From contig MCGO01000261.1 of NCBI GenBank assembly GCA_002104985.1, positions 1 to 46,414 of the forward strand: a DNA stretch of 46,414 nt, read 5' to 3'. Made by a program: the position numbers and the translations under genes. Below the pieces are notes generated by a model. The model was given only the letters and a program-made list of their open reading frames with translations. It did no database searches and was not told where the DNA came from. Positions 10,568 through 20,465 of this stretch are shown here, piece after piece. The DNA comes from Rhizoclosmatium globosum. Taxonomy: Eukaryota; Chytridiomycota; Chytridiomycetes; Chytridiales; Chytriomycetaceae. Positions within the stretch are counted from its first letter, which is position 1; every line of letters starts with the position of its first letter.

Positions 10568-12854
10568 TCAAGAATTCAACTTCCAGAATAACCTCCAACT
10601 ATCCTCCGTCCTTCCCCTCCACCGAACCCTTCCATCCACTTCCATCCCAAGTAACCCAAGATACCCCCACGGATCCGCCACAAAACTCTCTTTCACATTA
10701 TGTTCATCCCCACCAATCGACATGACCTTCATCCCCAACTCAACAGAATCCACCTCATCCCCAATTCCACCACTCCCACTCCCACCACCAACCCACCCAT
10801 TCACCGCATCCATCTCCCTAACCATCGCCTCAACACACCGCACAAGCGGCGCAATAATCCCCGAAGCCTCAACGCCCCTCTCCCTCTGCATATCCCCCAA
10901 CTTCAAAAACGCACCCCTCAAAACCTGATACCCCGTCCGCAACTCCACATCCACAAACGGCCACCACGACCCCTCCATCCGACACGTCACAAACCACAAC
11001 ACAATCATTGCCTCCATCACCGCAAACTCCCCGCCACTCACATGGAACGACGCCATGACGTCCGTCGACAGCGGCGTCGTCGGGTTAATAACGCCTTTGA
11101 GGATGTCGTGGCTGAAGAGGAACAGGTTTATGATTCGATACGCGGACGTGACGCACGCTTGTATGCACTGTGTGAGCACGGTGCGTGTGGCGTCGTCGAG
11201 GATTAAGGGGTGGCAGCAGGGTAAGCTTGTGAGGAAGAGGACGGGGCGGTGGAGGACTGATATGCTTGTTAGGAGGGCGAGGTTGAGGGAGAGGATGGAT
11301 GCGACTGGGCGTGCGTTTTTGATTTGGTCGATGAAGCGGTCCATGTCGGGACGGGTTAGGCGGCTTGGGGATGTGGAGAGGAGGAAATAGTCGACGGGGA
11401 TGGAGTGGTGGACGGTTGCGAGGCGGGTTGAGAGGCCGAATGTTTCCATGGATTGTATGAGTTCTTGGACGGTTCCAACGGGGGGAGTCGCGTAGGCTCT
11501 CTTGATTTCGTAGATGAGAGAGAAGAGAGCGCAATCAATATGTACGGCTTCCATCGCAAAGACTGGATGTGGCGCATACACTTGCTGTGGCCCTTTGACT
11601 TTTGTCAAATCAACCGTCCCCCAGAATCCTTGCATCTCTTGATCAAACTCGAACGGGTCTGTAGCAAGCATTTGCACAGAAACCAAAGCACGCACAACAC
11701 CCCAAAACACTCGCCGTCGCCTCTCCTTCTCCCGTTCATCCATTTGATCAACCTGAATCAACGCAGCCTCCGAAAAAATATCATTCGACGACGACACAGA
11801 CTCAAAATCTGGATCAACATGAAGTCCAAGTTCAAGAACCAACCGACCCGCCATAAACAGAAACTGCCGTCCAATGACAGGTTGACCTTCAATCATTGAG
11901 AAGTCATAGAGCAAGTACAGAGTCAGCACTGTATCCACTGTAGGAGTCTCCATGACATCCGACGCACGCACAAGAGCCTTCCGCGCACGTTTGTAATACG
12001 ATACTTTCACATCTTCAGGTGCACCCGTATAACTCGCTGAGAGAGCACATTGGATCAAACGAAGGATGCTCGGTTTTTGAAAAAAGTGGGTCAAGAAGTC
12101 GTCTGAATCAAAATACGTGAATGGGGTTGCACGGATTCCATTGGGGCCAACGTAGTCCTGGAATATGAGGAGCCAGTCATCGAACGTGGGGAGGAGGGAT
12201 GAATCTTCGAGTTCCCAAGTTGTTGCTGCTGATGTGGATTGGTTTGTATTGGAGAGGGGGGCTTCGAGGGCTGATATGTAGTGTTGGAGGGGAGTTTGGT
12301 GAGTGGTTGCAATGGTGGCTGTGTCAGTAGGGAGAAGTTGAGGGTCATGTGGAAATGCAGATTGTGATTGAAGTAGAGGCATGTCAAGAGATTGAAACGA
12401 CCAATCGTTGTTGGTGGCGTTTGAAGGTGGTGAAGTTGAGGGAAACATAGATGGGGTTGAATCAGATGCAAGCATAGACGGCGGTTGAAAAGGAGACGGA
12501 TTGAGCCAATCGCTCATGAATAGAATGTCATTGTTATTGTTGATGTTGATCAGCGATGGCTGAGGAGCTTGCGGCTGACCAGTAACTCCTTGGTTCTGAG
12601 CAGCAATGAAAGCGGGAAGGGGAACAGGAGCAGCAGAAGCAGAGGGTCTGTAATTGCAAGTCAGGAACAGGTGATCCAACAAAGGAGATGCCTCACTCGT
12701 CCAGGATGTAAAGACAGGTCAATCCACGGACCTTGCACGCTTGACAGCCTTCCTTCTCCTTTGAACAGCCTCTTCTGTGTCGCCTGCATTCAACACAGGC
12801 CTTGATTCGTGGCAGTCGAGGACTAGGAATGTAAGCCCTAGGCTGCTGGTCCAT
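10568..12854 (-). CDS. Zn2Cys6 transcription factor with fungal-TF MHR domain (copy C)
   Basis: Complete two-exon gene (12854–12697 and 12647–10568) for a 745-residue regulator. The N-terminus carries a Zn2Cys6 cluster, CVEC...CSKEKEGCQAC...C, spaced CX2CX6CX6CX2CX6C, which binds two zincs and CGG-type half-sites. The MHR follows: a SSLLPTFDDW segment, LRLIQCALSASYTG, SYYKRARKALVRA, EGQPVIGRQFLFMAG, RRRRVFWGVVRA, HPLILDDATR, LWFVTCRMEGSWW, and a terminal GRTEDSWRLFWKL shared with copies A and B. An Asn/Gln/Ser-rich spacer separates the cluster from the MHR. It has one intron where A and B have several. Its start is 52 bp from the start of the divergent xylulokinase gene, so it may regulate that gene (inference). 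Confidence 0.93.
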
Positions 12855-12906
12855 GTCTGAGTGAGTAGGTTCTTTCAATTGATTCTTTTCTTGAAACTAC
12901 TCAAGA

Positions 12907-15029
12907 ATGTACCTTGGAATCGACGTGTCAACGCAGAGCATCTCTGGCGTGATCAGCGATTCTGAGTTTGCAATTGTTGCGACGGCGAGCGTGTCCCTTG
13001 CGACACTTGGCTTTGGGTCGCCGTTTGTTCGGAAGGGCGACGAGGTTCTGGCGCCATCGCGAATGTTTTCAGCGGCACTCGAGAAGTTGTTGGTGGCGCT
13101 TGTTGAAGAAGAAGGCATTGATTTGGGTGAAATTGAAGCGGTTTCTGGGTGGGTGTTCTTTGTTGGTTTAACCTGAACTTAAAAGGAGGTGGTGGTGATT
13201 CAAAGGTGGTTGTTACTGATTCTTGATTACTCTCTCTTAAAGGTGCGGCCAGCAACACGGTTCCGTCTTTTGGACGAAAGGTGCTGAGGGTCTCTTGAAA
13301 AACTTGGATCCAAATGTGGCATTGGCTGCCCAGTTGGCGGATGCTTTTGCCCTGTCCTTGGCTCCAATCTGGATGGATAGCTCTTCAACGGTACCCCCGA
13401 TACTCTCTCTGTTTCTTCCTTTAAACTAACTCCAAGAACAGAAATGGTGTCGTGCGCTCGAAGACCACGTCGGTGGCCCAGGCCCACTCGCAAACTTGAC
13501 TGGCTCTCGTGCTTACGAGCGCTTCACGGGAAACCAAATTGCTAAAATTGTCGAGCTTAGAAATCCAGAGTTTTCTGTCTGTGAGCGCATCTCGCTCATT
13601 TCGTCAATGATTCCTTCTCTCCTTGCTGGCAGATATATTGGCATTGATCATTCCGACGCGTCGGGTATGAATCTTTTGGATATCAAATCCAAGCAATGGG
13701 TTCCTGCTCTTCTTGCTGGTATTGCCGGTCGTTCTACCACCGGGGATGTCATCAAGCTTTTGTTGGGGCCTCCTCAAGTTCCTTACATGCCCATAGGTAC
13801 TCAATCCTTCTACTGAAATGTTGTCTTGAAAAAAATGAGCGAAGCGAGCATTGAAATCAAAGTGAGCTTAGAACAAATCTTTTTGAGCAACAGCGAACAA
13901 TGACAAAAAGACAGAAGAAATTCTGGAAAGAGGAATCAAAAGAGAGTAAACTTGGGTGATGCCATGAAGAAAATATATAGACAAGGCTCTAAAAGCTCTG
14001 TTTAGGAACAATATCAAACTACTTTGTTGAGCGATTTGGATTCTCACCTGACTGCAAGCTGTTTCCATTTACGGGCGATAATCCGTCCACACTTGCTGGA
14101 CTTGGTATCTCTGCTCCTGGAGATTTGGCTATTTCCCTGGGAACTTCAGATACTGCGTTCGCCGTTGTGGAAGCCGCTCACTGCCGTCCTTCTGGAGGTG
14201 AAGGACATGTTTTGGTTAATCCAGTAGATCCATCCACTTATATAGTCATGCTTTGTTTCAAGAATGGGTCTCTAGCGCGTGAGGTTAGTTTCAAGCCATA
14301 CCCTGAACACAATGAAGTTAACTAATACGTTGACATCAACAGGCAATCCGAGACAAATGCTGCTTCCCACAAACATGGGATGAATTCAACAAGGTGCTCA
14401 GTCAAACACCTCCAGGAAACTTGGGCTACCTCGGCTTCTTCCATCCTGACCCAGAAATCACGCCACCAACAGCCAAACCCGCCACACACGTGTTTGCACC
14501 TAGCTCCAAAACGCCAATTACTCCATCTCCGCACCGTGTTCCAGAAGACCCGGCCGTCCCACATAAAGTTCAAGTCCGTGCAGTGGTAGAAACCCACTGT
14601 TTGCGTCTCCAGCACCACGCGCGCTTCTTGGGTGTCACATCAATCAATCGGATTCTAGTCAGTGGTGGAGCATCCGCCAACGACAGCATCCTTCAAGTCC
14701 TCGCGAATGTGTTCAATGTTCCAGTTTATCTGGTCGACAACCCTGCCATTTCAACGAACGCAGCAGCGTATGGTGGTTGCTTACGTGCTGCACATGGCTT
14801 GTTGTGCGCTGATAAAGCCGAGCAAATTATTGAACAGAATGGAGGAGTTGTGTTGGATGAAGCCGAGTTGGCGAAAAAAAGTTACGTGCCGTATGACCCT
14901 GAGATTGCTCTTAAAGTTGTGGCGACTCCACAGCCAGAGTATGTGAGAGTGTATGCGGGGATGTTGGAACGGTTTGGCAGTTTGGAGAAGATTAGTGTCG
15001 AGCTGTCGCAGAATGAGAGGTTGTGGTGA
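12907..15029 (+). CDS. XKS1: Xylulokinase-type FGGY carbohydrate kinase
   Basis: FGGY-family sugar kinase, expected to phosphorylate D-xylulose to xylulose 5-phosphate in the pentose pathway. Five exons (12907–13148, 13243–13390, 13442–13796, 14006–14283, 14343–15029) join without frame breaks into 569 residues, normal for eukaryotic xylulokinases. It opens with the phosphate-binding YLGIDVSTQS. VSGCGQQHGSVFW follows at the first junction, then the DHSDASGMNL substrate loop, FTGDNPSTLAGLG, SLGTSDT, and the C-terminal adenosine motif LVSGGASAND. The DASGMNL and GDNPSTL forms fit xylulokinase better than glycerol kinase. Intron 3 is the longest at 209 nt. The 3' end converges on the F-box/LRR gene. 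Confidence 0.93.
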
Positions 15030-15352
15030 ACTTTTTTCGAATTTCTTTGTACCCTGTTGCGAATATAGTTGAAGAATGATGAAATTTAACCATTCTGTCT
15101 TCTTCTTCCGTATTATTGTCCGCGGTCTGCGTGTTCTTGATTATTTTGAGTCGCCATGATGCTACCGTGGCTATTTTCATCTCTCTTAAACTTAAAAATA
15201 TTTAATTGAAATGGGAAACCAACACTGGAAGGAACTGGAAATACCTCGCAAATATCACGTGTTGCAAACAGATTCTTGTTCACTGAAAAGCCTTGCCGAA
15301 TTGTCATCTACACCACTTTTGTCCTCAAAATAAACTGTATTTACACGGTATC
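15030..15352. other. Convergent intergenic spacer
   Basis: AT-rich spacer between the stop codons of the xylulokinase and F-box/LRR genes. It holds only short shadow frames and probably both transcripts' 3' untranslated regions. I see no RNA gene or repeat. Confidence 0.5.
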
Positions 15353-16717
15353 TTATAGTTCCACATCTGTCTCACCTTCCTCTTCCTCTTCATCTTCATT
15401 TTCATCATATTCTTCATCATCCTCGTCATCATAATCACTCTCGTCCTCGTCGTCTCCACCAACGACCTCACTCAACCCTGACCCCCTAACTCTACCCTCA
15501 CCTCCACCCTCACTTCCAACACCCTCACCATTCGAAGTACCATCTCCTTCCAAAACGATAACCCGATTAAAAACACGACTCCCAACCCTCTTCCCAAATC
15601 TCCCCATCCTTCTCCTCAACGGCGTCCCCGCCCTCCCAAGCCCCCTCAAATAATTCCCATCCACCCAAACAAGACACCTACTCCCCGAAAACCCCTCCGG
15701 TACTTCCCCCGTCAACTCATTCTCCGACAGATCAAGCTCTTTCAGAAAGAATATGCGGGCGAGGGAGGCAGGGATTGTGTGCGTTAATGCGTTGTGGGAC
15801 AGGTTTAGAGTTGTGATGTGCGGGGACGGCCAAGTTTCGGGGATTGGGCCTGTAAGCATGTTGTAAGAGAGGTTTAGGGTGTGGAGGCGGGGGAGGGTGC
15901 AAAGGGATGAAGGTATTTGGGAAGTTAGGTTGTTGTGAGAGAGGTTTAAGTCGCTGAGTAAGTTGCATGTCCATGTGGTTGGGATCGGGCCTGTGAGGTT
16001 GTTGTGGGATAGGTCGAGGGTAGTGAGCATGGGCATGGCTGTGAGGGTTTCTGGGATTGTGGAGGAGATTTGGTTGCGAGAAAGGCTTAGGATGAACAGG
16101 CGGGGGAGAGTGCAGATGACTGGGTCGAGGTGAGTGAGTTTGTTGTCTATAAGGTACAAACTTATAAGGTTTCTCAGTTGGTTGAAAGTGGAAGGTATGC
16201 GGTCAATGAGATTGTTTGAAAGAAAGAGACGTTGGAGATTCGATAGATTCCCGAATTCATCAGGGATAGTGTCAAGTTTGTTATTGGATAAGCTGAGGAC
16301 AGTGAGGGACGCCAACGAGCTCCATTCGACCGGAATTGATCCACTGAATCCACAATTATTGCATTGAATGAATTGAAGGTTTGTAAGGGATCCAAAGCAA
16401 GGTGATAAAGTAATTGGTTTAGCGGAAGACACTTGGGCCTCCAAATACTCGTCATTCACCAAATAGAGCATCGAATAGGCTTCTTGGAACACACTAGGCC
16501 AGTAAAAGAAGGGTCCGTGCCTCAAAACAGCCTGAGGCTCAACGTTATACCCAAAATGCCTAAACATGGCCTTCTTCGCAAACACTGGATCCAGAATTAC
16601 AGCATCGAATGTCCGCGACACTAATCTTAGCTTAAGTACATGATCCGGATCAAGAAAGACAAGAATCGCAGCAACGAGTTCAGTTGGGAGGGCCATCACT
16701 TTTCTCTTCCCCATCAT
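15353..16717 (-). CDS. F-box protein with leucine-rich repeats and acidic tail
   Basis: Single-exon protein of 454 residues if it starts at the MMGKRK methionine. Residues 8–45 (LPTELVAAILVFLDPDHVLKLRLVSRTF) form an F-box, which binds SKP1 in SCF ubiquitin ligases. A run of about ten plant-type leucine-rich repeats follows (L..L.LSNN.L..IP; L..LDLSHNNLTG.IP), likely the substrate surface. The last 60 residues are almost entirely Asp/Glu with some Ser/Tyr. The frame stays open further upstream, but the preceding region overlaps the divergent iron transporter's promoter and first exon, so I chose the methionine next to the F-box. The two starts are 166 bp apart. Family is clear; substrate unknown. 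Confidence 0.85.
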   Translation of the reverse strand: MMGKRKVMALPTELVAAILVFLDPDHVLKLRLVSRTFDAVILDPVFAKKAMFRHFGYNVEPQAVLRHGPFFYWPSVFQEAYSMLYLVNDEYLEAQVSSAKPITLSPCFGSLTNLQFIQCNNCGFSGSIPVEWSSLASLTVLSLSNNKLDTIPDEFGNLSNLQRLFLSNNLIDRIPSTFNQLRNLISLYLIDNKLTHLDPVICTLPRLFILSLSRNQISSTIPETLTAMPMLTTLDLSHNNLTGPIPTTWTCNLLSDLNLSHNNLTSQIPSSLCTLPRLHTLNLSYNMLTGPIPETWPSPHITTLNLSHNALTHTIPASLARIFFLKELDLSENELTGEVPEGFSGSRCLVWVDGNYLRGLGRAGTPLRRRMGRFGKRVGSRVFNRVIVLEGDGTSNGEGVGSEGGGEGRVRGSGLSEVVGGDDEDESDYDDEDDEEYDENEDEEEEEGETDVEL

Positions 16718-16736
16718 TGCCCCAAGATTGAATTTC

Positions 16737-16783
16737 AGGAACCTCTTAATATATCCGTTTATTATTAAAACTATCGATAAAAT
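16737..16783. repeat. Short dispersed repeat, copy 1
   Basis: A 47-bp stretch in the promoter gap between the F-box/LRR and iron-transporter genes. It matches positions 26489–26531 with one 4-bp indel and a few substitutions. The core shared words are CAGGAACCTCT, ATATCCGTTTATTAT and ACTATCGAT. Origin unknown. Confidence 0.55.
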
Positions 16784-16883
16784 CATTATTGCCCCACGAT
16801 TTGAAATTCTCATTTCGCGCCACGTCTGTCTCAAGAAAGCTTGTCCCTTCCTTTCCAATTTGAAATCTTTGCCAAGAAACCAA

Positions 16884-17850
16884 ATGTCTTCAACAGCTTC
16901 CGCCGCCGATGCAAATGCGGAAACCGACCATGAACTTCTGATTATCGGAGCAGTTGTTGGATCCATCTTTGGACTTGCCGTGGTGGCGTTAATTGGCCTG
17001 TACATTCGATCCCGTCTCACCAAAGCCAAAGTAAAAAGTGACGATACATCCTCATTGAACATTGAACCGCACTTCCAAGGTGCCGAGATTGTGCGGGTAA
17101 AGAAGCCTTGTTCACCTCATTCCTTTCTGAACCGCTTATCAATCACAGGACATTGTCGTCGGATTATCCGATGGACTCACTGTTCCTTTCGCACTTACTG
17201 CTGGACTTGCGTCGTTAGGCGATTCCCGATTCGTTGTGCTTGCTGGAATGGCAGAGATTGTAGCTGGATGCATCTCAATGGGTCTCGGAGGATATCTTGC
17301 TGGACGGTCTGAAATCGAGCATTACAATGCAGAAGAGAAGAGAGAGTGGCATGAAGTCCGGACAGTACCAGATAAGGAGGAGGAGGAAATCTTTGATATC
17401 TTTGAGCCATATGGAATGACAAAGGAAGACGTTCAACCGTTGATTACACGGATGAGAAATAATCCTACTGAGTGGGTGGAATTCATGATGAAGTTTGAGT
17501 TGAATATGGAAAAGCCGGACTCAAGTCGATTGTGGATTTCTGCGTTGACGATTGGTGGAAGCTACTTCATGGGTGGGCTAGTTCCTCTCTTTCCTTATAT
17601 GGTGATCGCAAATGCGTCAACGGCATTCTATGTCTCTATTGCCAGTACGCTTGTTGTTCTCTTCATTTTTGGTTACGTTAAAGCCAGCGTTCTCGGCGTT
17701 GAACAGAAGTTCCAGTCTGCTTGTGAGTCTGTTGTTTTAAGCGTTTAAGAATTAATCAATTCTCTTCTAGTGGAAATGATGATTGTCGGAGGAGTTGCCA
17801 GCGGAGCAGCGTATGGTATCGCAAAAGCTATGCCTCAACCCAAGATTTGA
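16884..17850 (+). CDS. CCC1: CCC1/VIT1-family vacuolar iron (manganese) transporter
   Basis: Three exons (16884–17096, 17149–17722, 17771–17850) join in frame to 288 residues. The VIT1/CCC1 core begins at about residue 65 with HFQGAEIVRDIVVGLSDG. A long helix pair (TVPFALTAGLASLG, GMAEIVAGCISMGLGGYLA) follows, then the cytosolic metal-binding hairpin with Glu-rich YNAEEKREWHEV...PDKEEEEI...EPYG. SALTIGGSYFMGGLVPL and the last helices end at a short PKI tail. Members move cytosolic Fe2+ or Mn2+ into the vacuole in exchange for protons. Before the core lies an extra strongly hydrophobic segment at about residues 19–43, not typical of yeast CCC1, giving one more membrane span or a signal anchor. 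The start is the first ATG and gives the only continuous exon 1. Confidence 0.92.
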
Positions 17851-18060
17851 TCATTTACCTTCTGTCTTCTTAATCTTGTGCTTAATACATTTAATATCGC
17901 CTTTTGCTGATAAGTCAATGAAACAGGGGGCAGCAAATCTTCTTTGAAAGGAGTCAGAAGACAGGTTGTTGATCTATAGTACTATTATTCTACGAGGTTG
18001 AAGGAGCGATAAACGTTAAAAAAATTACAAGGCAGTCGCATAAAAAGACAATTTAAATCA

Positions 18061-18870
18061 TTATGGCAATTGTAAGGACAACGACACCAGCAAATCTGGA
18101 AAAAACCATATCAGCACTGGAAGCATACAAATTTTGGCTTGAGTGGCAACAGGAGCCTTGTTATCAGCAGCTTGGTACTGACTGTAAACAACAGTGGGGG
18201 CAGCGGTTGGGACAGCAGCATTAGTAGTAGTAGCAACTGCAGGACCCAAAGCAGCAGCAACGTTGATAATATTGACAACATTAGTAGCACCATCACGTCT
18301 TCTGCGCTTGGTGCCAGTGAAAGTGGCAGAACCAAGTGCCTCCTTGCCAGTGTACCAAGAGAGCTGGAGAGTCTTGTCATTGATTGTGAGGGCGTACCAA
18401 TCAGAAGTGATGTAATTGCCCAAAGTAAACACAACAACGTATCCATTGTCTGTGACCGGGATACCGGCTCGGCCGTCGCCAAGCATGTCAGGTTGTCCAT
18501 GTCCGATGTAACGGTACCTAGCACGTAGTCAATAGTATCATACTCATCATACATAAAAAAGGAAAACATCACCTTATCGCCAATTCCCGCATCTTGGATG
18601 CGCCAGTGGAAGTCCCCTCCTTCCCACAGTCCCAAGCCCACATTTCAGCGAATCCCTGTCGCAAGCCATCCTGGTTGCATCTGCAGTCGATCATTGTCCT
18701 CGGTCCACATCCACCGAACCTGTCCAATGATCCCCGGTTGATTGTTGATCAGTCCCTTATTCCCGTAGCGTGGGTCTGGATAGGTGGTAAACCATCCAGC
18801 TTTGAAACCTGTACTAACCCTCCTGTCCTTACATGCCTGCAGTCATGGTGCCTCCCTTCCATCCCTTACA
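18061..18870 (-). pseudogene. Unknown secreted-type gene, interrupted by an in-frame stop
   Basis: Not recognised. On the minus strand an aromatic, Gly-rich sequence reads from about 18808 (GWFTTYPDPRYGNKG, then WMWTEDNDRLQMQPGWL). It meets a TGA at 18647–18645 and continues in the same frame (LWEGGDFHWRIQDAG). A 35-nt GT–AG intron near 18553–18518 would join it to YIGHGQPDMLGDGRAGIPVTD, a beta-rich stretch, KRRRR, an Ala/Thr/Val-rich linker and a hydrophobic end that could be a GPI signal. A possible upstream exon ends at 18870 at a GTAAGG donor. No clean start exists. The in-frame stop, the missing start and the LTR 260 bp away suggest a broken gene, though missed splicing cannot be excluded. 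Confidence 0.4.
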
Positions 18871-19131
18871 GGAGGTCAACCTGACACTCAAGCTGGACAC
18901 CACGCTCAAAAGGGGGGAGAAATGTGCCTAGGCCACCTCGCTCAAGTATGTCGGGTGGAGTCCCGTCCTTTTCCAGACGCCCTCCACCAACGAAGCCCGT
19001 TTGCATGCTGCTTTGTTCACAAGGTAGTTTCTATTTTTACATTTTCCCCTTCCAGTGCTTTATCCACACAGCCACCAGATAATGACAAATAAATAAAGAA
19101 AGAATAAAAGAGAAGTCTGCAACCCTCCCTC

Positions 19132-19555
19132 TGTCAGATCCCCTTGTTGGTGTCAGAGTATCTGGTAAACCGGGTAACGCCGATATGGCTTTACACACCG
19201 GAGATTAACTCTGTTCGGTGAAACTAACCTGTTAATAATAAAGTACGCGTTAGTAAACATTTAGACACATTATCCAGTACATTCCAATAGAGTACGTGGT
19301 CACCTACCATGGGAACATGGGAGATGCCAAGTGTACATCATTGGAAGAGAGTGTACCTAGTCGGTTACAGTAGTAGAGACTGATATTAGAAGTCATCTCA
19401 ATTTAAAGTACGAAATGGAATATGAGTGTGTTTATTAGTAATGTATATAAATAGAACGGACCGGGACCTGTGTGTCTTGTGGGTTTCAGTATCAAAAATA
19501 AGATTCTCTACGAAACGTGCCTTACCGCACAGGTGACCACACAGGACCTCTGACA
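19132..19555 (+). repeat. 5' long terminal repeat of the copia-like element
   Basis: A 424-bp LTR bounded by TG...CA, with perfect 7-bp terminal inverted repeats TGTCAGA and TCTGACA. A TATA box (TATATAAATA near 19444) sits about 110 bp before the 3' end, as expected for the U3/R boundary. No second copy occurs in the window. No standard initiator-tRNA primer-binding site directly follows. Confidence 0.75.
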
Positions 19556-19600
19556 GTTGGATGTTTGGTTATGTTGTCAAATTTCTTTTGTCTTCTTTTT

Positions 19601-19684
19601 TATCTTGTTGTCTAACGACTAACTGCGGCTACACATCAGGTGAATAAATACTTATCTTGTTGTCAAACGACTAACTGCGGCTAC
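19601..19684 (+). repeat. Direct repeat in the retrotransposon leader
   Basis: Two 32-bp direct repeats (19601–19632 and 19653–19684) differ at one base and share TATCTTGTTGTC and ACGACTAACTGCGGCTAC. They lie between the LTR and the gag start, 20 bp apart. They may be a leader duplication or packaging/primer element; function unknown. Confidence 0.7.
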
Positions 19685-19794
19685 GCTTAAGAGTATCTGA
19701 TCTGCAATTGAGTTTGGGCGAGTCGACATCTCAGTTCGACATCTGCAGTTAACAAGACCACCACCATCCATCCTCACTGACCTGTCCATCCAAC

Positions 19795-20118
19795 ATGGCT
19801 GACAAGAAGGACTCCGATGATTGTGTGAAATACCCAATCCTGGAAGGAATTGCGAACTATGCAGTCTGGAGCAAGCGACTTCTGGTCTATTTGGCTTCGA
19901 AAGGCATTACGGGACTTAAGGAAGGAAGGTTCATATCTCCAAGCACTACAGAACCTACAAAATTAACTGAATGGAATAAGCTGGATACAACGGCGAAGGA
20001 ATGCCTAGTTCGATTCTTGTCAGAAAATGTCTTCATGCCAATCAACAAATCCCAATCCACACAGCTAATTTGGAACAATTTACAAGCGACTTATGGAGGA
20101 AAAGACTGGGTTACTTGA
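19795..20118 (+). pseudogene. Copia-type gag, N-terminal fragment
   Basis: The frame reads 107 residues from an ATG. Its pattern is copia gag (UBN2/DUF4219-like): YPILEGIANYAVWSKRLLVYL, W.KLD..AK, LIWNNLQATYGG. A TGA at 20116–20118 stops it, but the same frame continues to the transposon insertion at 20144. If the nested element and one 6-bp target copy are ignored, it continues in frame after 22565. The stop is therefore older or independent damage, and the gene was one frame before the insertion. Confidence 0.75.
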
Positions 20119-20144
20119 GTTACACTTCAACAGGAGTCCTTTAC

Positions 20145-20218
20145 TACGGTGGCCCATATGCCCCGCCCAAGATTCGAAAAAGATTTTCCCACCAATCATA
20201 TTTCTTGACCAATCAGAT
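20145..20218 (+). repeat. Left terminal inverted repeat of the nested transposon
   Basis: 74 bp beginning TACGGTGGCCCATATG and ending AATCAGAT. Apart from the first 24 bp, where it carries three substitutions and one extra base, it is identical in reverse complement to 22487–22559. Confidence 0.88.
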
Positions 20219-20465
20219 TCATTACTTCACAACAGCAACAAGGGACAGTACAACAAGGCACGGTGCAATTGCTGGTTTACCATTGTTTACATAATAAACT
20301 GTGTGAGAGTATGAAGTCTGGAGTTACGAGCGGTGGAAATGAGTGTGCACGCATCAATCAGTTGCAAAAGAACATCACTTTCATTCAATCAAAGACAAAT
20401 GCCAATAAAACGTACAGAGTGGGACACTATAACACTATTGAGATTAGGGGAAAAAAGTTACCTTC

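Noticed and set aside
10700..11390. Long plus-strand open frames opposite the zinc-cluster factor
   Set aside because: They are antisense shadows of a well-supported coding exon with biased codon use; the translations are low-complexity His/Pro/Arg.
8254..13850. GCGAAGCG word in introns of PP4c, xylulokinase and kexin
   Set aside because: Three hits of an 8-mer in 46 kb on both strands is only slightly above chance, and there is no conserved position in the introns.
13834..14005. Possible extra exon inside the long xylulokinase intron
   Set aside because: Joining 13796 directly to 14006 gives the conserved family sequence with correct phase; the intron has stops in all frames.
18645..18647. 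Selenocysteine decoding of the TGA
   Set aside because: Most fungi lack selenoprotein machinery, no hairpin was evident, and the surrounding family is unknown; a stop or missed splicing is simpler.
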